Positions 16,254 to 24,518 of a stretch of 34,303 nucleotides of DNA are shown in pieces (position 1 is the stretch's first letter; the number at the start of each line of letters is the position of its first letter). Location: assembly GCA_037147235.1 (NCBI GenBank), contig JBAWVO010000033.1, positions 1 to 34,303 on the forward strand, written 5' to 3'. The DNA is from JANXQG01 sp037147235 (GTDB taxonomy: Bacteria; Planctomycetota; Planctomycetia; Pirellulales; Thermoguttaceae). The translations under genes and the position numbers were made by a program. The notes beneath the pieces are model-generated. The model was not told where the DNA came from and did no database searches. It saw only the letters and a program-made list of their open reading frames with translations.

Positions 16254-16886
16254 ATGGTTTGCATTGCTTCTGCTTGTCCGGCTCCCCGTCCCCGCTGGCA
16301 CAAAGCCTTTTTTGCCCTCTTGCCGCAGATTGTCAAACACGCGAAGTTCGCGTTCCGCCACCTTCGCGGCGAAGCCCGCCAGGACGCCATCCAGGAGGTT
16401 GTTGCCAACGCCCTGGTCGCGTTCGTGGCCCTCGTCCGACGCAGAAAAATGAGCCTTGCCTATCCGACCGTGTTGGCTCGCTACGCCGTCGCCCAGATCA
16501 AGGACGGCCGCCGCGTCGGAAATTCACTTTGTTGCCAGGAGGTGCTTTCGCCCTACGCACAGAGGCTGAAAGGCTTCAAGGTCGAGCAGCTCGATCATTA
16601 CACCGACAAAGGGAGCGAATGGACGGAAATCGTTGTGGAAGATCGCCATGCTGGTCCAGCAGAGATCGCCAGCGTTCGCATCGACTTTAGCGACTGGCTG
16701 GATTCGTTGAAACGTCGAGACCGGCGAATTGCCGAGTCTCTGGCCGCAGGCAACCGCACCGCCGACGTGGCCAAGAAGTTCAAGATCAGTGCCGGTCGCA
16801 TCAGCCAACTGAGGCGCGAGCTGGCCGAGAGCTGGAAAAAGTTCGTCGGCGACGAGGACGGCGACGCTGTCCCCGTGGCGGCGTAA
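16254..16886 (+). CDS. Sigma-factor-like HTH protein
   Basis: This 210-residue protein resembles a small, divergent sigma-70/ECF-type factor. Residues 25-90 are helical and have the flavour of region 2 (FRHLRGEARQDAIQE, then YPTVLARYAVAQIKDGR). Residues 145-200 read like region 4, with an HTH (ADVAKKFKISAGRISQLRREL) after a DWLDSLKRRDRRIAESLAAG helix. The ATG at 16254 has GAGGAG eight bases upstream. It leads a run of five plus-strand genes. It may direct transcription of those genes, or be a DNA-binding protein of a mobile element that only resembles a sigma factor. The leader before it is unusually structured. The HTH call is sound and the sigma call is moderate. Confidence 0.65.
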   Translation: MVCIASACPAPRPRWHKAFFALLPQIVKHAKFAFRHLRGEARQDAIQEVVANALVAFVALVRRRKMSLAYPTVLARYAVAQIKDGRRVGNSLCCQEVLSPYAQRLKGFKVEQLDHYTDKGSEWTEIVVEDRHAGPAEIASVRIDFSDWLDSLKRRDRRIAESLAAGNRTADVAKKFKISAGRISQLRRELAESWKKFVGDEDGDAVPVAA

Positions 16887-16960
16887 TGCCGTCATCTGTC
16901 TCAATGGCCGCCCTGTTCGTGCAATGCGGGCAGGGCGGCCTATCTCCTTGGAGTCCCCCT

Positions 16961-17155
16961 ATGAAATTCATGTTTTCCCGCGCCCTTGGGGTCGCCGCCC
17001 AGATCCTTGCCGCCTTGGCGGCCAGCGTCGGCTGCACCAAGAGCGATCCTGAACCGGCCGAGCCCCGTGTACTTCACTGGCGTGGCCAGGATACCGGTTA
17101 CGACGGCACAACGGTCGTACCGTCTGCCGATCATCCCGCAGCCGCCAAAGACTAA
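16961..17155 (+). CDS. Small lipoprotein
   Basis: This 64-residue protein starts with a typical lipoprotein signal: a basic MKFMFSR start, a hydrophobic Ala/Leu core and a lipobox-like ASVGC with the acceptor cysteine at residue 25. The mature part is about 40 residues, polar and Pro/Asp-rich, with no known domain. The ATG at 16961 has GGAG seven bases upstream, which is better supported than an in-frame start at 16886. It probably sits on a membrane facing the periplasm. It precedes the DUF4230 gene by 23 bases and could be its partner. Confidence 0.65.
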   Translation: MKFMFSRALGVAAQILAALAASVGCTKSDPEPAEPRVLHWRGQDTGYDGTTVVPSADHPAAAKD

Positions 17156-17178
17156 CGCAACCTGGAGAATCTTCAAAC

Positions 17179-17790
17179 ATGCGAACGACTGTTTTTATTG
17201 TCCTTGGCCTGGCAGCCCTCACGGCGGCTCTGCTGTGGGTACTGCCGCTCGCCCATTATCCGCCCCCGTCGCCGCCGGTCATCATCCACTCCCAGGGGCC
17301 GACCATCGAGCGCCTCGAACGTCTGTCGCACTTGGTCACCGCAAGGGTTTACATCGCAGACGTGCTGATCGGCGAGGGCAAAGGCTGCCGTGGTGCCTGG
17401 CTGATTCGCGGTGACGCCTTGATCGCCGTGGACATGAGCAAGGCGGCCGTCATCGCCAAGGATGAACAAGCCAAGACGGCCACGATCCGGCTTCTCCTGC
17501 CGGAAATCCTTCAGGCCAGGGTCGATCACGGCAGGACCAGGACTTGGCAGGTCCAGACGACCACTTGGATTCCCTGGACGAGCGACCAGGACTCGCTGCG
17601 CGATACCGTCATGCGTCAGGCCCAGGAACTTGTAGCCCATGCCGCCGCTTCGGCCGAGAACCTCCAGCAGGCGAAAACGACCGCGGAGACCATGATCCGC
17701 TCGTTCTATGCGGAGGTCGGCTGGCAGGTGCGCGTGACATGGGCCAGCCCACCCAGCGAAGCCCAGAAGGTGGCGTCCTCACCCCAGTAA
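17179..17790 (+). CDS. DUF4230 membrane-anchored protein
   Basis: This 203-residue protein has one N-terminal membrane segment (about residues 4-25). A DUF4230-like domain follows, marked by an IERLERLSHLVTARVYIADV stretch and a strand-rich region ending near residue 110. A helix-rich tail (about 140-180, Ala/Gln/Glu) follows. DUF4230 proteins are widespread and poorly characterised; most of the chain should lie outside the cytoplasm. The ATG at 17179 has GGAG about 12 bases upstream, which is rather far. It lies between the lipoprotein gene and the gene at 17842, suggesting a shared transcript. The family call is good and the function unknown. Confidence 0.7.
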   Translation: MRTTVFIVLGLAALTAALLWVLPLAHYPPPSPPVIIHSQGPTIERLERLSHLVTARVYIADVLIGEGKGCRGAWLIRGDALIAVDMSKAAVIAKDEQAKTATIRLLLPEILQARVDHGRTRTWQVQTTTWIPWTSDQDSLRDTVMRQAQELVAHAAASAENLQQAKTTAETMIRSFYAEVGWQVRVTWASPPSEAQKVASSPQ

Positions 17791-17841
17791 CAGACGAAGT
17801 TTCCGACAAACCATCAACCCATCAACAAGGAGTACAATTCC

Positions 17842-18366
17842 ATGCCCATTACGATCAACGTGGGGCTGTCAAAGAAACTCGGCACGGCGAACTACGGTTC
17901 GGTCGGTGCCACCTGCAATGTCAATTTCGAGGCCGGTCACGATCTGCTGGAAAGCGATCTGGCTGGCTTCCACCAGAAGGTCAAGAACGCCTTCGTTGCC
18001 TGCCGTCAGGCCGTCCAAGACGAACTGGCCCGCGAGTTGAATGTACCGGCCAGCAACGGCACCACGATGCCGGAGCCCGCAAAGACCACCAACGGCAACG
18101 GAGCGGCCAACAGCAACGGCAACGGCGGCCACAACGGCAGTTCTGGCCATGGTGCCTCAGAGAAACAACTGGCCTTTGCCCGCCAGCTTTCCAAGGGCAT
18201 CCAGGGCTTGGGCATCCGCCGTTTGGAAAGCCTGGCCGAAAGGATGTTCGGCAAACCTCTCGTCTCCTTGACTACGCTCGACGCTTCGGGCCTGATCGAC
18301 TCGCTCAAGGCCATCAAAGAAGGTCGCATTGACCTCAACAGCGTACTGGAAGGAAACGCAGCATGA
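17842..18366 (+). CDS. Protein with recombination-associated C-terminal domain
   Basis: This 174-residue protein has three parts: an N-terminal strand-rich domain (1-70) that I do not recognise, a flexible Asn/Gly/Ser linker (about 78-106), and a C-terminal helical domain (107-170). The C-terminal pattern (SEKQLAFARQL, LESLAERMFGK, LTTLDASGLIDSLK) resembles a small domain found at the end of phage and mobile-element recombination and single-strand-annealing proteins. AAGGAG lies about ten bases before the ATG. Its stop overlaps the start of the nuclease gene as ATGA, so the two are translated together. It may bind single-stranded DNA or guide the nuclease. The C-terminal resemblance is moderate and the role is inferred. 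Confidence 0.6.
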   Translation: MPITINVGLSKKLGTANYGSVGATCNVNFEAGHDLLESDLAGFHQKVKNAFVACRQAVQDELARELNVPASNGTTMPEPAKTTNGNGAANSNGNGGHNGSSGHGASEKQLAFARQLSKGIQGLGIRRLESLAERMFGKPLVSLTTLDASGLIDSLKAIKEGRIDLNSVLEGNAA

Positions 18367-19199
18367 GTACCGGCCTACTTGGATTTGAGTCGGTTCAGGA
18401 GCGGCGAGGCGGCATCGACAGTTACATCAGTCCCTCGCGGCTGAACTGTTGGTTGAGCTGCCCCCTGAAATTCCGGCTGACCTACATCGACGGCATGCGG
18501 CAGCCGACAACGCCGAGCCTCTTTCTAGGGCGTGTCGTCCACGGAGCGATGGAGACGCTCTATCGCCATCGTCAACTCGGCGTCATCCTTGGGGCCGAAG
18601 AGGTCACCCGGCGGATGCTGGAAGGCTGGGGCCAGGCCGTGGAGGAGGACGGCATGGGCTTCGACGACGTGAGCGATGAGCAGGCATTGCAGAAGCAGGC
18701 CGTCGATCTCGTCACGGCCTACATTCGGCAGATGCCTGCCGACGAGCCGAAGCCGCTGGCGGTTGAGGTGGCTGCCGAAGCGTCGCTGATTGATCCCGCA
18801 ACCGGCGAGAATCTTGGCTTGCCGATGGTCGGCGTCATGGATTTGGTACTCGACGACGCGGATGGACCGCTGGTGTGCGACTTCAAGACGAGCGCACGCA
18901 GTGGTGAGCCGTTGGAGACGGCACACGAGGTCCAGCTAACGAGTTATTCGTTACTTTTCCGTCACAGCCAGGGGCAGGACGAGGGCGGGCTGGAGATTCG
19001 GAGTCTGGTGAAAACCAAGACTCCGAAGATAGAAATCCATCGCTACCCGGCCCGCACGGAAGCCCACTTCCGACGGTTGTTTGCCGTGCTGCACGAGTAC
19101 ATTGACGCGCTCGATGCTGGACGGTTCAACTACCGGCCCGGCTTCGGCTGCGGGATGTGCGATCATCGCAGCGGCCCGTGCCGCCAATGGGCTGGCTAG
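18363..19199 (+). CDS. RecB/Cas4-like PD-(D/E)XK nuclease, possible Fe-S protein
   Basis: This 278-residue nuclease of the PDDEXK_1 family is related to RecB nuclease domains and Cas4. The key residues are in order: GRVVHGAME with H60, GVMDLVLDD with D160, DFKT with D173 and K175, and QLTSY with Q191 and Y195. Cys33 (with Cys29 nearby) in the N-terminal SPSRLNCWLSCPLKF region and Cys263, Cys266 and Cys273 at the end form the pattern that holds a 4Fe-4S cluster in Cas4 and AddB. It probably trims DNA ends in recombination or repair. No cas1, cas2 or CRISPR array is present, so I do not call it Cas4. It is coupled by ATGA to the gene before it and followed by a terminator. Confidence 0.85.
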   Translation: MSTGLLGFESVQERRGGIDSYISPSRLNCWLSCPLKFRLTYIDGMRQPTTPSLFLGRVVHGAMETLYRHRQLGVILGAEEVTRRMLEGWGQAVEEDGMGFDDVSDEQALQKQAVDLVTAYIRQMPADEPKPLAVEVAAEASLIDPATGENLGLPMVGVMDLVLDDADGPLVCDFKTSARSGEPLETAHEVQLTSYSLLFRHSQGQDEGGLEIRSLVKTKTPKIEIHRYPARTEAHFRRLFAVLHEYIDALDAGRFNYRPGFGCGMCDHRSGPCRQWAG

Positions 19200-19203
19200 A
19201 ACC

Positions 19204-19261
19204 AACGCTCCTCTCGCTCGTGCCGCTGCCACAGTTGTGACACGGCGTGGGCGTTTTTTTT
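19204..19261 (+). terminator. Rho-independent terminator after the nuclease gene
   Basis: AACGCTC (19204-19210) pairs with GGGCGTT (19249-19255), allowing one G-U pair, with a smaller GCCG/CGGC stem inside. A run of eight T (19254-19261) ends it. It separates two convergent gene groups. Confidence 0.75.
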
Positions 19262-19274
19262 AGGCGTCAGGAAA

Positions 19275-22200
19275 TCAATGAGAGAACAGATCGGGCCTAT
19301 CCTGGTCGAGTTTCTCCGCATCCTCTTTCACCATTACCGGTATGCCTGCTTTTTTCGCAAGGTTAATCGAAGTGCGCAAGGATGTCGCAATTTCCGCAGG
19401 TGACTTCTGGCCTATGCCATAGGTCAAAGCCTGTATGCCGTTAAACAACTGTCTCACCGAGGGATTCGGGATACCGACGTCAGCAAACGCGCCCTTCATC
19501 ACCAATAGTACATCTCGAAAAGCGTCAGCATCTCCCCATGCCTTTGACTTGACAAGCTCCTTTACCTCCTGCCATTCCTGACGCGAGAACCCTCCCGGCA
19601 CGGAGTCCGCCGCAAGTTGCTTCGAGGGTTCCTTGAGACTTTCCGCTTCTTTGACCAAACCGTGGTCCTCGGCACCTCGCGCCATCGCGTCAACAGACTC
19701 GGTCCGTTTCTGCTGCAAACGTGTCAGGAACGCCCGCCGGTTCTCAAAGGTAATAGTATTCTTCGGAGTGTATTGCACCGCAGCCTTATGGTCAGCAAGT
19801 GCCCTCGAAAGATCACCTTCTTTTATGTACACATTGCCTCTATTATTGTACGCGTCGGCAAATTCTGGATTGAGCTCGATGGCCTTCGTGTAGTCTGCGA
19901 CGGCCTTATCGCGGTCGCCTCTATTTCCAAAGATCACCCCCCGGTCAAAGTACGCTTTGGCGACAATGGGCGAGAGCCGTATACCCTCAGTAAAGTCGGC
20001 AATACTCTTGTCGAATTCTTGTTTTTTCGCGTACACAACGCCCCGATTATGGTATGCCAGGGCGTTGTCGGGGTTCAGTCGGATGGCTTCGGTATAGTCA
20101 GAGATCGCAAGTTCAAACTTTCCCTGGCGATAATAAACGCTCCCTCTGCCCCGGAAGGCTGGCGCGTAATTATGGTCAAGACGGATAGCCTCTTCAAACT
20201 GTGCGAGAGCATTATCCAATTCGTTTCTTGCGAGAAACGTGCTACCCTTTTCGTATGCCGCGACGCTCGGCGTAAACGACAACGCGACTCGCTTGAATTC
20301 ATAGGTCTCTGGTTTGCTCTTGCCTTTCGGAAGCACGCGCAGCCGAACAATCGTGCCGCTGGCACCGTGGACAAGAGATACAACGGCGGGAAGAGTCATG
20401 TCTGCTACGGGCATGATTCGTCCAGCTTCACCCTGGCCAACACCGATAATACGGTCTCCGATGGCAAGCCTAGGATGGTCGCCAGCAGGAGAACCAGGCA
20501 AGATACCCGCAATCAGCACATCGGAGCCTTGCATAGCCAGCGACGTGCCGATGCCTTGAAACAGTTTGCCCTCCGGTGTGACACTTACGTTCCGCGAGTT
20601 TGTTTTGACATCGACCGGCGAGCCAGATACCTGCGTATCATCGGCCATATCGAGTTTAGCAAGGGTCGCGGCAAAATGATCACACCTCTTACGTGGGTCA
20701 ACCGTTAAGCCGGAAATCAATGCGATCACTCCGGCTACATCTCCAGCTTTTGCTAGGCGTACGGCAAGTTCGCGGTAGGCATTGGTCTTATCCTCCTCGT
20801 TGCTAATTTGTGCCGCAGCGGCCTTGGCTCTGGCAAAGTCCTTGGCTTCAGTTTGCGTAGCAGTCGCCTTAGTGGTTTCCAACGTGGCATTGGCCCCCGC
20901 GGGGTCTCTGGCTTCGATTTGCGCAGCAGCAATCTCCCGGTAGACCTGTTGCTTAACGGAATCGTCACGGATCTGCAACGCCGCAGCCTTGGCTGTCTCC
21001 GGGTTCTTGCAAGCCCCTGTCACGTCCCCTGCATTGATTTGCGCCAAGGCGATCTTAACATAGGCGTCTACCTTGTCATTGGTATCACTGATCTGAGATG
21101 CTACCGCTTTCGCCCCCGGAATGTCTCCCGCCTTCGCCTGCGCCACGGCAATCTCGCGGTAGGCACCATCTCTATAACCCTCCTTGCGGATTTGCGCTAC
21201 CGTTGCTTTGGCCCCCGCAACATCTCCCGCCTTCGCCTGCGCCACGGCAATCCCGCGGTAGGCCGATGCAAGATCCTCGTCATTTTCCTTCCTGCTAGTC
21301 GCTTCCGCTGTTGTCTTCGCCCCTTCAAAATCTCCAGATTCCGCTTGTGCAAAGGCAATTTCGCGGTAGGTCGATGCAAGTTTTTCAGTGTTTGAGCTAG
21401 TTTTCTCCGCTGTTGCCTTTGCCCCGGCAAAGTCTCCAGCCTTTGCTTGTGCGATGGCAATCTCGCGGTAGGGCTCGGCCTTAGCTCGCTCGTCGCTGAA
21501 ATGAGCAACCGTGGCCTTGGCTCCCGCGAAATCCTTGGCTTCGGCTTGCGCAGCAGCAATCTCGCGGTAGGCACCATCTCTATAACCCTCCTTGCGGATT
21601 TGCGCTACCGTTGCTTTGGCCCCCGCAACATCTCCCGCCTTCGCCTGCGCCACGGCAATCCCGACGTAGGCACTCGACCTGGAGTAGCTGGAATCCTCAC
21701 TGACCTGCGCCGCCGTCGCCTTCGCCTCCTCAAAGTACCCAATCTTTATCTGCCCCTCGATGATCCCCCTGTACATGCGGTCGCAAGCGTCGATCCTACG
21801 TCGCTCACTAAGAAAGCCTGTCTTCTCACGAAAAGAGGTGGCTGCCGCCGTTGCCGTTTCCAGGCTATCACGAGCCCCTGCCTTGTCTCCGTCCTTGGCC
21901 TGCGCATCGGCAATGGCAATATAGACTTTAGTGCTATCTCCCTGGCTTATTCTTGCGGCTGTTGCTTTAGCCCCCGCCAAATCCCCGGCCGCGAGTTGGT
22001 GATGAACGATCGAACTGTAAGCCAAATCCTTGGAACCCTGGCTGCTAATCTGTACCGCCGTCGCCGTCGCTTCGGCAATGTCTCCGGCCTTCGCCTGCGA
22101 ACTGGCAACCCGAAAGTATACGTACGACTTCTTGTAAGTGTCATGAATCCGCGCCGCTGTTGCCTTTGCCCCGGCAAAGTCTCCAGCCGTTGCTTGTGCG

Positions 22201-24209
22201 ATGGCGATCGCAACATACGCTTCCGTTTTGTCGCTCTCTTCGGTAATCTTCGCCGTTGTCGCCTCAGCCCCGGCAATATCCCTAGCCTCGGCTTGCTTCG
22301 CGGCAATTTTGGAGTAGACCGATGCTCTGTCTTGCTCGTTATCGACCTGTGCCGCTACAGTCCTGGCCTTCTCTAACGTCTTGCGAGCACCCGAAACATC
22401 CCCGGCCCTCCGTTGTGCATCGCTGATGTCAATGCAGGCAGTTGCCTTTTCCTTTTCTTCCAAAATGGACTGCGCTTCCTTCATTGCCGCACCAAGCAGC
22501 TCTCTCGCTGCCACTCGCTGTGCGCGAGTCGAATCGTTTGTGTCTTCGACGCGAAATACCGCGGTGTCTGCACAAGTTCGGGAGACGCGCAGGCCCCGGT
22601 AGTAGCGACGGGCTCCAGTCGCGTCGAGGCCACGGCACGCCGACTGGCAGCTCCCACCAACGAAGCACCAGCACCCGCCGCGATGCACGCGGTTCGCGCC
22701 CATTGCAGGACCACTCGGATCGTCCACCGCATCAGCATCATACTTAACATACCAGTCCTGGCACCACTCCCATACGTTTCCGTGCATGTCGTACAGCCCA
22801 AAGTTGTTCGGCTTCTTTTCGCCTACAGGATGCGTCTTGCCACCCGAGTTCTCATTGTACCATGCGTACTCACCAAGTTGTTTCTCCTCGTCCCCAAAAC
22901 AAAACTTGCTCGTGCTTCCCGCTCGGCAGGCATATTCCCATTGCGCCTCCGTAGGCAATACAAACTTACCCCCTTGCCCGCTTGCCTTCGTGTTCAGCTT
23001 GACAAGAAACTGCTGGCAATCGTCCCAACTAACCTGTTCCACCGGGTTTTTCGGCCCCTTGAACTTGCTTGGGTTGTTGCCCATCACCGCCTCCCACTGC
23101 TCCTGCGTCACTTCATACTTGCCAAGGTAAAACGGCTTCGTAATAGTCACCTTGTGGGCGGGCTTCTCGTTATCGTCGCCCATCGTGAAGGAACCGGCGG
23201 GAATCAGCACCATTCCCAGCTTTACGTCGTTGCCCAAGTCCACCGAAAGTTCCTTCGGCGGTTCTTGCGTCTTTCCGCCAGCACCGGCTTGCTGTGGTGC
23301 TTTCCCGGGCTCCGATGACGTACTCGTGGTTAATACTACCGCCGTTGCGGCGGTGGTGGTGGCGTTAGCGACATGGGAAGCAGAGTCGGAAGGCGTCGCC
23401 TGCTGTGGCTCGCTCGTGGTTGATGCTGCCGCTGCCGTCGCGATTGTCGTGTCAACACCCCGGCGACCAGAAAAGGCGAAGAGAGTGGTCACCAACATGA
23501 TCATTACCACTGTGGAATAGCCAGTCCAAACTCGAATCCAGTTCGCGTTATCATGCGGTGGCAGGGAGGCTCTCAGGGATTTCAGGTGCTCGCCGTGCGA
23601 TGCGATCTCACTTTGAAGCCTCGTTACTTCTCGGAACTCGGCCTCCGCGCCCGGGGGTGCTGCTCCCAGATGCAACGCCGAATCCGCGAGGCTCAGCGTC
23701 AACTGCCGTCGTTCCCTCTTCAAGGGTTCGGTCTCTCCCTTCTTCCGCTCCGGGCCCTCGATTTGTTTGGTCAGCTCAACGATCTGCTCAGTCAGGCTAC
23801 GGTCCCCCACGCCCGACTGGTACATTTTCCTGCCGAGCTCAAAACGGGATTCATCGAGAGCCTTTGACAGGCTACGACCGGTCCACTGCGATTCGGCGTA
23901 ATTGAACAAGCGGCCGGTTTGGGCGAAGGTGACTGAGCAAACAGCTCTAGCCTCGGCGGCAACCGGTCGTAGGACTCTCGCCACACCTGACAGAACCGGC
24001 GCAAGACGGTCTTTCAAGCCCGGCTTTTGCGCTGTGGGCAAGGGCGGTGGCTCACCGGCCAGAGATCCCGCATTACCGGCTGGCACTGGCGGTGGTTCAC
24101 CGCCTGGGGACGCTGCATAATCGGCTGGCAAGGGCGGCGGTGCTGCCCCATCTTCGCTTGACCACTGGAACGGATCATTTGATGGTGTTGGCGTGTTGTC
24201 TTGTGCCAT
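19275..24209 (-). CDS. Giant FGE-like / Ala-rich repeat / PDZ / TPR membrane protein
   Basis: This 1644-residue protein begins with a Pro-rich disordered segment (1-60) and a helical region, then one membrane span (about 224-246). A formylglycine-generating-enzyme-like domain follows (about 320-545: PAGSFTMG, YEVTQEQWEAVMG, LPTEAQWEYACRAG, NVWEWCQDW). Its end reads YRGLRVSRT where active FGE has a catalytic Cys, so it is probably not catalytic. About 16 Ala-rich units of some 34 residues follow (YREIAxAQAKAGDxAGAKAT type, about 570-1150), then a PDZ domain (about 1190-1290), five TPR units (about 1310-1480) and a C-terminal helical domain. The ATG at 24209 has AAGGAG eight bases upstream; the in-frame TTG at 24230 does not. 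It looks like a large scaffold with most of the chain on one side of the membrane. The domains are clear and the function unknown. Confidence 0.88.
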   Translation of the reverse strand: MAQDNTPTPSNDPFQWSSEDGAAPPPLPADYAASPGGEPPPVPAGNAGSLAGEPPPLPTAQKPGLKDRLAPVLSGVARVLRPVAAEARAVCSVTFAQTGRLFNYAESQWTGRSLSKALDESRFELGRKMYQSGVGDRSLTEQIVELTKQIEGPERKKGETEPLKRERRQLTLSLADSALHLGAAPPGAEAEFREVTRLQSEIASHGEHLKSLRASLPPHDNANWIRVWTGYSTVVMIMLVTTLFAFSGRRGVDTTIATAAAASTTSEPQQATPSDSASHVANATTTAATAVVLTTSTSSEPGKAPQQAGAGGKTQEPPKELSVDLGNDVKLGMVLIPAGSFTMGDDNEKPAHKVTITKPFYLGKYEVTQEQWEAVMGNNPSKFKGPKNPVEQVSWDDCQQFLVKLNTKASGQGGKFVLPTEAQWEYACRAGSTSKFCFGDEEKQLGEYAWYNENSGGKTHPVGEKKPNNFGLYDMHGNVWEWCQDWYVKYDADAVDDPSGPAMGANRVHRGGCWCFVGGSCQSACRGLDATGARRYYRGLRVSRTCADTAVFRVEDTNDSTRAQRVAARELLGAAMKEAQSILEEKEKATACIDISDAQRRAGDVSGARKTLEKARTVAAQVDNEQDRASVYSKIAAKQAEARDIAGAEATTAKITEESDKTEAYVAIAIAQATAGDFAGAKATAARIHDTYKKSYVYFRVASSQAKAGDIAEATATAVQISSQGSKDLAYSSIVHHQLAAGDLAGAKATAARISQGDSTKVYIAIADAQAKDGDKAGARDSLETATAAATSFREKTGFLSERRRIDACDRMYRGIIEGQIKIGYFEEAKATAAQVSEDSSYSRSSAYVGIAVAQAKAGDVAGAKATVAQIRKEGYRDGAYREIAAAQAEAKDFAGAKATVAHFSDERAKAEPYREIAIAQAKAGDFAGAKATAEKTSSNTEKLASTYREIAFAQAESGDFEGAKTTAEATSRKENDEDLASAYRGIAVAQAKAGDVAGAKATVAQIRKEGYRDGAYREIAVAQAKAGDIPGAKAVASQISDTNDKVDAYVKIALAQINAGDVTGACKNPETAKAAALQIRDDSVKQQVYREIAAAQIEARDPAGANATLETTKATATQTEAKDFARAKAAAAQISNEEDKTNAYRELAVRLAKAGDVAGVIALISGLTVDPRKRCDHFAATLAKLDMADDTQVSGSPVDVKTNSRNVSVTPEGKLFQGIGTSLAMQGSDVLIAGILPGSPAGDHPRLAIGDRIIGVGQGEAGRIMPVADMTLPAVVSLVHGASGTIVRLRVLPKGKSKPETYEFKRVALSFTPSVAAYEKGSTFLARNELDNALAQFEEAIRLDHNYAPAFRGRGSVYYRQGKFELAISDYTEAIRLNPDNALAYHNRGVVYAKKQEFDKSIADFTEGIRLSPIVAKAYFDRGVIFGNRGDRDKAVADYTKAIELNPEFADAYNNRGNVYIKEGDLSRALADHKAAVQYTPKNTITFENRRAFLTRLQQKRTESVDAMARGAEDHGLVKEAESLKEPSKQLAADSVPGGFSRQEWQEVKELVKSKAWGDADAFRDVLLVMKGAFADVGIPNPSVRQLFNGIQALTYGIGQKSPAEIATSLRTSINLAKKAGIPVMVKEDAEKLDQDRPDLFSH
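21148..21663. repeat. 108-base exact direct repeat, copies 408 bases apart
   Basis: Positions 21148-21255 and 21556-21663 read identically for 108 bases, and the sequence diverges at both ends. The offset of 408 bases equals 136 residues, or four units of 34, so it marks a recent block duplication within the repeat domain. Confidence 0.9.
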
Positions 24210-24222
24210 GGGGAACACTCCT

Positions 24223-24237
24223 TTAGCCAAAGGCTAA
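24223..24237 (-). promoter_or_regulatory. Hairpin touching the ribosome site of the giant protein gene
   Basis: TTAGCC and GGCTAA (three-base loop) form a perfect six-pair stem directly before the AGGAG that serves the ATG at 24209. It might limit ribosome access. The stem is short, so the effect is uncertain. Confidence 0.3.
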
Positions 24238-24518
24238 TAACTTCCTTCATTTTATAGAGGCGGACAGCACAACGCCATGCGCCCGCCGGAACGACACGTC
24301 AAACGGATTGCCGTCGGTGAACACCGGCCGCCCGCCTCGCTCGCGCAGACGCTCATCGCAGGGTGGCACGGTCGGGGAGGCGGTCCCATAACGAATTGCG
24401 TTGAGGGATCTACCCCATCTCCTTGCGACCGGCCGCAGAAACCGCTAGTCCGAAGGCATGTTCGTTTTTTTTAACTCTTGAAGGCTCGTTGTTCGACAGT
24501 ACCCGTTCCCCCGACGTT
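24238..24518. other. Intergenic region between the giant protein and the first PEP-CTERM gene
   Basis: About 280 bases without a convincing gene. It should contain the promoter of the 24209 gene and the end of the 24519 transcript. A TATAAA lies about 40 bases upstream of the 24209 start on the minus strand, with no well-spaced partner. A run of eight T near 24465 faces the plus strand, so it cannot serve as terminator for the minus-strand gene. Confidence 0.35.

Noticed and set aside
24262..24288. Similarity between 24262-24288 and 32543-32572 upstream of two minus-strand genes
   Set aside because: Only about 20 of 28 bases agree and the distances to the start codons differ, so a shared regulatory site is not supported.
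24440..24480. Terminator with eight T near 24465
   Set aside because: The T-run is on the plus strand and only a four-pair stem precedes it, while the genes on both sides are on the minus strand.
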